Origin: Lindgomyces ingoldianus
Lineage: Eukaryota; Ascomycota; Dothideomycetes; Pleosporales; Lindgomycetaceae
NCBI RefSeq assembly: GCF_010093535.1
Contig: NW_022985179.1
Span: 810,395-874,394 of the forward strand
DNA length: 64,000 bases
Direction: 5' to 3'
Shown here: positions 10,837 to 21,284 of the stretch, piece by piece
Position numbering within the stretch: the first letter of the stretch is position 1
Layout of the letters: each line of letters starts with the position of its first letter
The notes under the pieces: generated by a model
Told to the model about the DNA's origin: nothing
Databases searched by the model: none
What the model saw: only the letters and a program-made list of their open reading frames with translations
Made by a program: the position numbers and the translations under genes

Positions 10837-12545
10837 ATTGGAAGCGAATTTCTGGGTTCAGTTCCTGAGGAGTCTATAATATATTGTGTGGGCCGTTCAT
10901 TCGTTACTGCCATCGTTTGCCATGTCGACACTCGTGTAGGATCTATGGCGTCGTGCTGGGCTCGTCTCGTGAGGTCATCTTAATATACCATGATATTGAC
11001 TTTAAGACTATGCGTTGTGAAAGTGATTCTCATGACCAGATGTGTGTCCGCCTGATATGTGGTCAGTTATTATGTTTGTTATCTGTCTGTAGGTCCAACA
11101 TTGCCAGTAGCTTGGAAGAAATATTTGGCATACCTTTTGATGTTGTCGACTCTTTTATACATTTGATTATTTAGCCATCAAATTTCGCTCACAGTGTTTT
11201 TAGGTGGTCCAAGGAAGCTCTTTAACAGAGTCAGAAAAAGTGTGGGCCTCGTGTTCGCATACTAATCCGAGCCAGCCGAGTCAGCCACGGGCGCCCTCGG
11301 GGTGAAATGTTGAATGCTGGATAGGTCTGACGCGATGCCGGGCTTGTTGATTCGTTAGTTCAAGAGCTGCGTCGCATTTGTCTTGTGGAAGGGCGCAGGC
11401 ACGTGCCGACGTGGCGCCATCGCGTTCTCTTTTGGAAATGCTCGGACTCAAGTATTGCCGATAAAGAGTCAGTTTCTGGGATATGTAGCAAACGTAATTA
11501 TGTGATGGTCAATGTAAAGTTGGAACAAACCTTTGGCAATTTAGCGCCGTCGTCGGAATAGGAGTTTGGGATCCGGAAATAGGTGCAAGTGCCATTGGTG
11601 CTGCGGTCGTTATTGAACTGAGAAATAACGTAGACAGGCCATGGAAGGAGAGAACAACGCAGTGAATTCAATTGAGCATTTTAATACATTCCCTTCCAGC
11701 ACGAAAGTTCTGCATTCGCACGACACAGATATGAGTATTCCAACCAGAAAAGAAAATAGGAATGCGTCGAAGCTCGCTTAGCTTCCAAAACAACTTCAGT
11801 ATTGTAATTAGTACCATAGATACAATTGCTGAGGTACTTGAGGCTTTGTCAGGGTCATCCTGGCGATAGCGTTCCTCACGGCTATTTGGGACCTTTTGTC
11901 TGTTGCTGCAATTAATCTTGCCCAACGGGCATCGCGCATCTCAAACCTGTGCAACCGAGCGAGAGCAAGTGCAGTGCCGAGCCTACAAACTGCATAAATC
12001 CATCAACCCCGTTCGAACAACCATCTCCCGAGCGTCCGAACGACACCTCTACAATATTCACGATGCCGGTGTGAAAGTTAAAGAGAGCGTGAGGGGAGGA
12101 AATGAGGGGCAGCCAACATGAAGCTGAGCGGAGGAGCTTTATCCCGAGCAGAATAGTGGGCCCTGGAATCCCTGTTCGACTCTGCGATGGAGCGGATCTA
12201 AGGTTTTGTCCGCTCGAAGGCAGCCAAGATCATGATCACCCACGCCGCATCAGCACTCGAATCTCAGTTTGCATCAGCCTGTCCATCGCAACTACCTCAG
12301 TCAAGTTCAAAGCTCCTGGACGTGTTCGTTGCGCCCCTGCCACACTGCCCCCTCCAGCTTCCGGATACTGTCTTCTTGCTCTTGCCCCTCATCCCCCTCT
12401 GCTGAGAAATCGCAGCTAGGGCATCTCGGCCGTCTAGACCATCCGCACGGGCTTGGAATTAGTTTCCAAGGAACTCTGCACATATCCTTGGCGTCCTTCT
12501 TCAGTGCGATATCTCGAGATCAAATCTTGAGGACTGATTTAAGCA
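10837..12545. other. Intergenic region before the Zn2Cys6 regulator
   Basis: 1.7 kb with no convincing coding frame. It contains CACGTG (about 11400) and a nearby second CGACGTGGC motif, which are E-box-like sites. Directly before 12546 there is a CT-rich leader. I see no RNA gene. Confidence 0.5.
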
Positions 12546-14850
12546 ATGTTGCCTGGCCCCGCCAGCACTCCCGAGCATGTGCCTAAGAAACCGACAGATC
12601 AGCAGCTGAATCGAGCCTGCGAAGCATGTCGTCTTTCAAAGGTTCGTTGTTTAATGAATCCAATCCCTGGATCTTCTCAATGCCAAAGATGCGCAAAGGC
12701 CGGAAGGACATGTGTCTTCGCCCCACCGGCAAAGAGACGGCAGCGGAAGAGGACCGATGTACGGGTCGCTGAGCTAGAAAGAGAAGTCAGGCAAATGCGA
12801 TCCCTTCTGAGGTCAAATCGAATATCTCCTGTCGAAACTAGCGACCACGAATCGGGAGACGAAGATGCAGAAGATGCAGAGATACAAACCGAAAAGGCAT
12901 CACCGGCCTATGCTCATAGCCATGAGAGCAATACCACTCCAGCAACAAATCCAGAAAAGTGGATATCTAACCGCTCCCAGGATGACTGCAGGCCCAAAGA
13001 CACTTTGGGTGCATCTGACATTGACATCATCGATCGCGGTCTAATCTCAAAGGAAATGGCAGAAGAACTCCTCGAAATTTACAGGAATGATCTCGTCATC
13101 GCATGTCCTGGAGTTGTCATACCGAGCGAGTGGACAGCGACCGAACTTCGATTCAAAAAACCAGCTTTGTTCCATGCAGTCATGGCAGCTGCATCGCACT
13201 GTAAAGGTGCAACGCTTTCAAATCGGCTGCATGAGGAGGTTGTGTATCTCTACGCAAGATCGCTGTTTATTAAAGGCGAAAAGTCGCTGCAATACATTCA
13301 GGCCTTGATCGTTACTGTAGCTTATTACACTCCCCCAAACTCGCCAGCGCAACTGCAAATCTACCAGTACGGTAACATGGCTGCGAGCATGGCTTTGGAG
13401 CTTGGTCTGGCCTCAAAACCGAGAACGCATGAACAACTCCCTAAAAGAGCCATCCGATCACTACAGCGCATATCCTCAGCAGAGGAACTCCTTGAGAACT
13501 GTCGAACTATATTGATTCTGTACGTTCTGACAGCTGGGTAAGTCCTCTCCTGGACCGTTTCAGAAACACCACTAACGAGATAAAGCTTCGCTATGCGACT
13601 GCGAAGACCCAACATTCTGCTTTACAATAGCTGGATGGAAGAGTGTCTGTCCTTGCTTCAAAAATCACCAATACTAGATGATAGAAGGCTTGTCGCATGG
13701 CTGAAGCTTCAAAGGATAGCGGACGAAGCTATGACAGCATTCGGCTTCGACGACGCAAGCACAAGCTTCAGTCTCTCCGAGCTTCGTTTGCAGGTTATTC
13801 TCAGAATCTTTGAGAGAAGGATGCAAGACTGGAAGAAATCTATTCCTCCTGAAGTCATGACTCGTAAGTTCAATCGGTGCTACTCTAAATAATTACCAAT
13901 CGGGACCCCATCTAATCATTCATATAGTAACATTGATGATAGAGCATCACCAAAACATATGCTCTATGTACGAGTTCGCAATGGACGGAGGCCGATACGA
14001 CGCCCCCGAGTTCAAGAACCGACACTTAACTCTGCCCGCCCTTGACGATGACTGCATCCAGCCTGAAACTCTCCTCTCTCGCTCCGCTCTTCAAATTAAC
14101 GCTACCATCAAATGCATAAGCCATGCACACGCCCTTTTGGATTGTTTCTTGCAGGTATCTGTGGAAAATCTACAGAAATCTCCCAATCTTCTATTTGTCC
14201 GCGCCATCTACGCACTAGTGACCTTGCTGAAAGCCGACTACGCTGTCGGTACGGATGCCGAGGGCATGGGAGAGGTTCTCGACTCTCGAAGTTTAAAAAT
14301 CGATTACTACATGGACACGGTGCTCCGAAAAGCGACTGAAGCAATTGGACCCCAGAAATGTCGGGTGCCGTCTCACTGGTTATTCGTGCTAAACCACAAG
14401 CTAAAAACGTGGCATGATGAGCACCAAGCATGGAGGAAGGAAGGGCGTCACTTGAAGCGCAATCCACCGCGAGAGCATAAGGACCCAAATGAGATTCCAA
14501 TGCCTGAGAACCCTCCCCCACCTTTTGGAGAGATGAAGTCACAAGAGCCAGCATCGACGCAGCCAATGCCGACACCGGCGGCATCTACACCTGGGAATCC
14601 TAGCCCCGGCCAGATTCCAACCTTTGGGATGCCCAACGCCTATTCCACTTGGCCGGCCAACGGCATCTCAATAACGAGTACGGACTCGACACAGTTCCCT
14701 GCAGACTTGACGGACTTTTCGACGGCTTTCCAACATGGAGATCTGTATCTTTGGAATGATGTCAACGACAATTTCGGGGGCTGGATTCCCCAAGGCGGGA
14801 GCATTTACAGTGAGATGCAGTTCGGGGGCATGAACGGACCGCCAGTGTGA
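12546..14850 (+). CDS. Zn2Cys6 transcription factor
   Basis: Three exons: 12546-13537, 13586-13863, 13928-14850, 730 residues. The DNA-binding domain has six cysteines at residues 25, 28, 35, 46, 49 and 56 (C-x2-C-x6-C-x10-C-x2-C-x6-C), the zinc binuclear cluster of fungal regulators. A basic linker (KRRQRKR) and a heptad-like segment (VAELEREVRQMRSLL, about 75-90) follow and would allow dimerisation. The middle part (RGLISKEMAEELLEIYRNDL, then KPALFHAVMAAASHC) resembles the regulatory domain of WAR1-like factors. The C-terminus is Pro/Ser/Thr-rich and acidic, as in activation domains. The MFS exporter follows on the same strand, so it may control that gene. The target is inference. Confidence 0.92.
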
Positions 14851-15486
14851 GGAACTGTAGATATCAGACTCTCCCGGGGTAGCAGGAATACCCCCAAGAT
14901 GAAGCGGTCGATAGAGAGGGCTATCCGAGGGCATCAAGCCACGTACTCTACTTTCCCGAATCGAGAATTTCACACAACTAATTTACAGCATGCGTACATG
15001 CTAAATCCTTCAAACTCGAGCATAATGCTGCAGCCTGAAGAACGGACTCGCCTTTATGTCTGGATTTGGCTAAGCGGTTTGCAGTGTCGGCGGGCATTTC
15101 TCGCGAAACACGTGAGTCGGTGGTTGCGAACCACCGACACGATATCTGATGACTAGGTTGTCGGCGCCTCTTTCATGTCCGTATATATTTTAGCATGCCT
15201 CCTCTCGTGTCTAGCATATCCCTTCTTGCTACTGTAATTCTTTTTCTCCCTTTGTCTCTACTTACAGTCGACTACAGAAAATCCCCACCCTCTGCAAACC
15301 ACCCATTGTGACCTTCACCAGAGACACCTCGAACGGGCTCAAGTCACAAGACTGTCAACGGCATTAGGGTGTTATTTCCGGCTAAAAACTTCCAAGTGGA
15401 AGATTCGTCGAGAGTGGAAGGACGGATTCAAACTTCCATAAAATCGCATTCTGAAGTTGGCTTCGTCGGTACCTCACCTTAACGCC
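14851..15486. other. Intergenic region between regulator and exporter
   Basis: 636 bp holding the 3' end of the regulator gene and the promoter of the exporter. The palindrome at 15116-15138 is the outstanding element. Short CT-rich stretches (about 15235-15260) look like a leader region. Confidence 0.6.
15116..15138. promoter_or_regulatory. Perfect palindrome with CGG-N13-CCG, candidate Zn2Cys6 operator
   Basis: Ten-base arms (GTCGGTGGTT / AACCACCGAC) flank a GCG loop without a mismatch. Inside are inverted CGG triplets, 13 bases apart (15118-15120 and 15134-15136), the type of site bound by dimeric Zn2Cys6 factors. It lies 348 bp before the exporter ATG and 265 bp after the regulator stop. 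GTCGG occurs twice more nearby (about 15085 and 15159). Binding is inferred. Confidence 0.5.
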
Positions 15487-17417
15487 ATGAATAATAAAGA
15501 TGCCGCCGTAGAGAAGGCCCCTCGGCCCACCGATACAACAATAGAGAACCCAGAAGCGATTACAGAGCCTTCGGCCTCAACAATTTCAGAACTAAAAGAT
15601 CCTGATTCTGAAACTCCCAAAGAAGATACTACCGAGTATCCTACTGGAGTCAAGTTATACACTATTGTAGCCTGTCTCTTTGCCCCTGTATTTCTAGTAG
15701 CCCTAGTAAGCTCAACTCCCCTTCATGTCCTTCGCTAGATTGTGAACTTCAAATTTTGATGTGGAATAGGACCGCACCATCATTGGTACTGCGGTACCAA
15801 AGATCACGGATGAGTTCCACTCCATCGACGACATCGGCTGGTACGCCAGCGCCTTTTTGCTGCCCGGATGCTCGTTCATGCTCATGTTTGCGAAATTGTA
15901 TCAACTGTATCCTATCAAATGGGTATATCTGTACGCATCACCCTCACACCTCATGCTAGCCTGCTCCGCACATCTCTCATCATGAGCCATTACTAACGGT
16001 TCAAGACTCTGTGTTACAACCTTCGAAATCGGCTCTGCTATTTGCGGCGCTGCTCCAACTTCTACAGCTCTCATTGTGGGCCGAGCAATCGCTGGCCTCG
16101 GCTCCTCTGGCTTGTTTTCAGGCACAATCATCATACTGGTGCATAAAATCCCGCTCGCAAGACGGCCTCTTTTTCAGGGCATGTTCGGCGCCGTGTTCGG
16201 TCTAGCTTCCGTCGTAGGTCCACTTCTAGGGGGAGCATTCACGGACAAAGTTAGTTGGAGATGGTGTAAGCTCTTCCTACATTTCTACTCCACTGACGGT
16301 GCCTGGACTGACGCTTATAACCAAAGGCTTCTATATCAACCTCCCAATCGGCGGCGTCACGATCATCGGCCTCCTCTTTTTCCTCCACGTTGAAGGCACA
16401 AATCTCGCCAAAACTCTCACGCCCGCCGAACAAGCCCGACAACTTGACCCCATCGGTACACTTGCCTTCCTCCCAGGCGTAATCTGCCTGCTTCTCGCCC
16501 TCCAATGGGGCGGATCCACATACCCCTGGTCCAACGGACGGGTCATTGCCTGCCTCGTCCTGGCAGGTATCCTCCTCACCGTTTTCATCCTAGTCCAAAT
16601 CTACAATGGTGAGAAAGCCACGCTCCCGCCCCGAATCCTCAAACTACGCTCCATCCTCTCAGCGCTATGGTACTCTTTCTTCTCGGGTAGTTCTATGATG
16701 GTCGTCGTGTACTACATCCCCATCTGGTTCCAAACCATCAAAGGCGTCTCCGCGGTAAATTCGGGTATCCGCACCATTGCACTCATCCTCGCGCTCGTTG
16801 CCGCCTCTATGACGGGCGGCTCGGTCACATATCGTACGGGATACTACACTCCATGTATGATCGTGGGATCAATGATCATGTCCATTGGCGCGGGTCTGCT
16901 AACCACGTGGACCGTTGACACCGACCGTGCGAAGTGGATCGGATACCAAGTTATCTATGGCTTCGGCATGGGTCTCGGTATGCAACAACCCAATATTGCA
17001 ATCCAAACCACGCTGTCGAAGCGTGACGTCCCGACAGGCACTGCCCTGGTGTTCTTCGTCCAGCAGTTGGGTGGCGCGGTGTTGGTGTCCGCCGCGCAGA
17101 ACGTGTTTGCATCGAAGCTAAGGATTTATTTGGCAGGGATACAGGGGATTAACGTTCCAGAAGTTATTCATGCGGGAGCTACCGGGTTGCGGTTAGTGGT
17201 GCCGAAGGAGCTTTTAAGGGCGGTTTTGGTGGCGTCTAATCGTGCGTTGATGAAGGTGTTTTTGGTGGGTGTGGTTGTGAGTTGTTTGGGAATTGTGGGT
17301 GCGTTGACAATGGAATGGAGGAGTATTAAGGATGGAGAAGGGCAGGGGGAGAGGCCAAAGGAGAAGAAGGGGGATGAGGAGGAAGGGAAAGAGAAAGTGG
17401 GCGAGGAGATATCTTAG
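15487..17417 (+). CDS. MFS drug/metabolite exporter (DHA family, 14 spans expected)
   Basis: Four exons: 15487-15705, 15770-15930, 16006-16265, 16327-17417, 576 residues. The frame is kept at each junction, and TACTAAC serves as branch site in intron 2. I chose the ATG at 15487 because the longer frame begins with TTG. Markers of this family: a hydrophilic acidic N-terminus of about 55 residues, [20 protein letters not shown] across intron 1 (LVAL|DRTIIG), [30 protein letters not shown], the antiporter-type [16 protein letters not shown], and [15 protein letters not shown] across intron 3. The tail is Lys/Glu/Gly-rich and cytosolic. Relatives export toxins, drugs or secondary metabolites by proton antiport. 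No biosynthetic enzyme lies beside it, so the cargo is unknown. Confidence 0.93.
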
Positions 17418-18210
17418 AATCGCAGAGGGTGTGGTGTGGGAGAGGAGGTGGTTGCGGCGTTACATATATTGGCTAGGGGACAGCCAGAGGCGCGGTAATA
17501 CGGGTAGGTCGACTACCAAGCCATCAGCGAGATCTCTAGGACCCATAGACTGGAATTTCTGTACACTAGATACCCTTCTCATTTTGTAAATATACCGGAT
17601 ATCTCACCCTTCTTCGTGACATCGGTGTACTCTGCCCGCTTGTAATACAAAGACTAACATAACGCCAACGCGTCAAGTCACCCTCTAGAATTAACCTGTC
17701 TCCGTAATTGCTTGAAATATGCTACCTTCTCTTTGAAATCAGATATGTGCTATACCCTGTTGTACGTGCTAATATATAGCATGCCCATTTCAAAGAGTGC
17801 CAACTCCCAGGCTGGCATGCGGTACAGTTAGATTTACATCGACACTAAAATCACCAAAAGCCACTCTCACAAGCTCCTGACATATGAATGAAATATGTAT
17901 ACGCATTAACTTTACTAGGAGGCTATTGTGAATTTCAAAAGGCCACATCTACACAAAACCCCAAGATCCAAGTTCAAATACCCCAGACTTTAGAATCATG
18001 TCCGTATCCTTCAGAAGAAAAAGAGAAGGAAACCTCACCAAGAGCTGCCACAGGCGCCGACAAATGCCAATTCTTGTCTGTCATATGCAAATAATACAAA
18101 CCGCACTCCCATTTACACGCGTTTTCCCGTTTCCAAAAGCACGTCAGCTCATTACCATGCCATACCACGCCATATCTTGCAACTAAAGCTTGACGGGATC
18201 AACCTTAGTC
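17418..18210. other. Convergent 3' region between exporter and PFA3
   Basis: About 800 bp with no coding support. It contains an imperfect long hairpin at 17729-17797, described separately. Confidence 0.5.
17729..17797. repeat. Long inverted repeat (possible structured RNA or small element)
   Basis: Perfect 11-base arms (CTCTTTGAAAT / ATTTCAAAGAG) enclose 47 bases. Inside, a second imperfect pair (ATGTGCTATA / TATAGCAT) nests around an 18-20 base loop. It lies about 310 bp after the exporter stop codon. It could be a 3' RNA structure or a remnant of a miniature repeat. Confidence 0.4.
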
Positions 18211-20229
18211 TTAAGTCTCATGACCCCAATCATCCCACTCATTATTCTTCTTCAACGTAGGTTTCCTTTCCTGACTCGCCTCCGCACTCTCACGACCACC
18301 ACCCCTCGGTTTCCCTTTCGGCGGGGCATTCAGAAAGCCGTCCGGGATATCATTCCAATTCTTAGTAACCCTAGACTGTGGCTGAGGCTGGGGGTTTTGG
18401 ATTTTGCGCGTCGGACGGACTTCATCGTCAGTTGATTCCGAAGACTCGTCATCCTCAGAAATATAGTTGTATTGGTCGAATTTCCGGCGATCAATTGGCT
18501 GGAGCTGCATGTCGCCATCAGCATACATGCCACGTTCACGACCTAGGATCTGGTCTGCCTTCCCGGGACTACGACGGCCTTCAATTGGTGCTGCGACGAC
18601 ACCGTTCGAAGTCGTTAGATAGCGGGCTTCCTCGCCGTGGCGGCGCGGAGACTGCCATTCCGGTCGCCGGGGGAGCCGCGGTGTCGGAGGGGAATGTCGG
18701 TTCGCTTGCCAGCCATCCGGAACTCTTCCGCTCCTCCTGAATTCGGCTTCGGTGGGAGAATCGATACCCCACCCAGCAGCCCGCTCGCGCTGCTTCTGGA
18801 TTTGGTCTTCTGCCTCACGTTCTCTGCGGATGCGATCTCGTGCGGCCACCCATTTCGGCGAGGCTTCCCAGGACCAGCCGTCACCGGTAGTGTTGCAGAT
18901 CGGGACGAGCCATAGTAGTGGAGAGGGACCAAAAACATGGCCAAAGTTCCGTTTCCAGGCAAGGTCAAACGCGTTCGGGAGGAGCTCATTGTCTCGTTCG
19001 TCGAGGTAGGAGTCGTAGCGATCGAAGTCTCGCTGACGCTCTCGCTGTTCATATTGGCTGTAGCCCGAGGGAGAGTAGCCATTGCTTAATGGGCGGTTAT
19101 CATGTGCTGGTGAGCGGGATACCGAACGTGAGGGTGATTCGCCCTCTTCGGGCCGAGTTACTCCGGGAAGGACATTGGCGTGGATCTCGCGCAATTGGTC
19201 ACTTATGCTCAGTCGCCCATTTGCTTGAGCCTCGAGATAATTACGGTCCTGGAGCTGGTTCTTCATGGATTGCCGCAGCGGTGAGAGGTACCTGGTCTTC
19301 TCCAAGCTCTCGATCGTGGTCTGACCCCTGCTCGTTAGCCATAGATGCCATCCAGTGAATCCGCTAATGACGAGCCCGATGATTCCAGAGAGAACAGCGA
19401 GCAAGACATAGTTCACAGGCATGAAGGACTCGGTGTACTGTCCCTCGCTCAAGACTTCTTTCCAAACCCACGACGCAGATGCTGCGAAACACACCCAACA
19501 GAAGAAAGTAAGGTAGACGAGAAATAGCACGAACGGCTTGTAGTTCCGGAGTCCGACGCATGTTGCAAGCCAGGGGCAATGGTGGTCCATCTTCAGGACG
19601 CAGCGCTTACAGGTTGAACAATGATGCGCTCGGTCTGGCTTCTTGGTCTGGCATTTCTTGCAGAATCGAATGTCGCCAGTCGAGGCCTTGACGGTGAAGG
19701 ACGTGTACTGCAGGCCTCCACCCTCCTGGGTTGGGAGGTGGCTGTAGCCATTGTTCAGATTGAGGGGCGAGCCGGGATCGGTAAAGACGGCGGTGGTGTA
19801 GCTCCAATTGAGCATCAGGTAGAAGAAGATTCCCAGGATAGAAGACAACTTTCCTATGAGTCCGAGTCAGCATCCTCACGGTCAACCAGTGGGATTGAGA
19901 TTGCTTTTCCTGGGCGACGCGGCTGACACACATATCGCGTGCGGCGTGCCCCAGGAGCTTCTCGTCACTCTCCTGCAATACATGGCACATGGCGGTGATG
20001 CAGCGGACGGATACGGAAGGGGATGTATACCTGTCCAAGCATGCTTAGTCGGCGCGAAGCCGATGCCCGCTTCCACCCACACGGCCCATGATGTCAGCCC
20101 GTACACGAACAGTAGCGGAAAGTAAGTGATGGTGTTGCAGCAGTACCGCTCGACCTTCCTGGCCCAGCCCCTGCGGCGCATAGTTCTGGATGGCGACGAA
20201 GGGGGGGAGGGGGAACCCAGGGTGGCCAT
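18211..20229 (-). CDS. PFA3: Palmitoyltransferase PFA3 (DHHC protein)
   Basis: Two exons on the minus strand: 20031-20229 and 18211-19853, encoding 613 residues. The 177-nt intron joins KHAWTG to KLSSILGIFF in frame. The N-terminus has two membrane spans (YFPLLFVYGLTSWAVWVE and SSILGIFFYLMLNWSYT), then the TDPGSPL motif, the Cys-rich domain (FCKKCQTKKPDRAHHCSTC) and the catalytic DHHCPW (about residues 155-160), then two more spans. The tail is long, hydrophilic and Arg/Ser-rich with AWKRNFGHVFG, the conserved C-terminal motif. It S-acylates proteins at the vacuole in yeast (VAC8 is the known target); location here is inferred. Compared with yeast the tail is much longer, as usual in Pezizomycotina. 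Confidence 0.92.
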
Positions 20230-21284
20230 TATTGGCGAGGAGAGCACTGAAGGGAGCTCCTCCCTAGGTATGCATGTGGCAGCGAGCGAGTGTTGAGCAC
20301 CTACGAGCAGTATCTGGTACGACGGCAGGCCATTTGCGGGCAGGAGGTGAGGCCAGCGGAGGCGGCGCGGTGTGGGTGGCAGAGGGGGAGAGGACGGGGG
20401 TTACGACAGGAACCGTTTCAGGGAGCACGAAGCGGCGGACTGGTGATAGATAGGCGAAGCAGGGCGGGAACAGGAGCGTGCAACGAACAGACAGCGTCGC
20501 ACACCGGCACGAACAGCGGCGATGGGCGCAGTCGGAGGGGGCTAGCGATGCTGCGAGAGGGACGGGGGTGGAGAGAACTGGAGATGTTGCTGGCGTTGAG
20601 GCGCGGTGTTCTGCTCTGCCTGCTGCTCTGCTCACCTCAGCTGGGCGTCTCAGGGACCCAGCGGCTGAGCCGCATTCCCGCTCCGGGGTTCATGGCTGGG
20701 CGCTGACTGGCACGTGACCTGTGCTGGTTCTGGCGAGCAGCTGTTTCTATTAGTGCCGGCCAAGTGTCAGAACTGCCTCGATGCGCCCGACACCATGCTG
20801 AGGATGCTTGTGAGAACTAGAGCAAGGCCTCTGCTGTGAAACCCGTAACTCTCTGATTCACCCCCCCCCCCCCCCCCCCCCCCCCCAGGAAACTGGCACC
20901 CTCTCTCGGTGGGTCTGCATGCGCGGACCAGCCTGGCTGTCTGTCTGTATGCTCATCAGAAGCCCACCCTGTGCCGCCACAATCAATTAACCATCCAAGT
21001 CTGTGCAGCTCCCGCATTCCAAACCCCTACCTGTAACCGCCACTACTGCTGGCTGTGACCCAGATGGTCGCCCAGCGGTCCTCCAAATCCAGTTCACTCG
21101 ATAAATTGGCCGCGACAGATCTCCGCTCCACCTGCCCTTAATGCCCGGTGTGCCACCTACACGTAACCTCCCACACCTCTGCTTTGTTTCTCTCCTCACC
21201 CTTCACCCACACTCCTCCTCCCTATGGCGGTCCCCCTCTCCATGATTCCCTCCCCGTTCTCCAATTCCTAAACACGCCGTCGTC
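20230..21284. other. Divergent promoter region of PFA3 and the glycosyltransferase
   Basis: 1.05 kb, GC-rich on the PFA3 side (20260-20700), with open frames on both strands that I regard as a composition effect. It contains the C tract at 20861-20886 and a CT-rich leader (21190-21280) before the glycosyltransferase ATG. Confidence 0.6.
20861..20886 (+). repeat. 26-nt poly-C tract
   Basis: Twenty-six uninterrupted C residues (G on the minus strand). The exact length is doubtful in any assembly. Confidence 0.95.

Noticed and set aside
12005..12020. GTTCGAACA as a possible tRNA B box
   Set aside because: The flanks do not form arms of a tRNA; no A box at the right distance.
8957..17417. Secondary-metabolite gene cluster
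   Set aside because: There is a regulator and an exporter but no synthase, terpene cyclase, NRPS, PKS or tailoring enzyme within the window.
20264..20706. Open frames on both strands in the PFA3/glycosyltransferase gap
   Set aside because: High GC content lowers stop frequency in all frames; sequences are Arg/Gly/Ala-rich and not conserved-looking.
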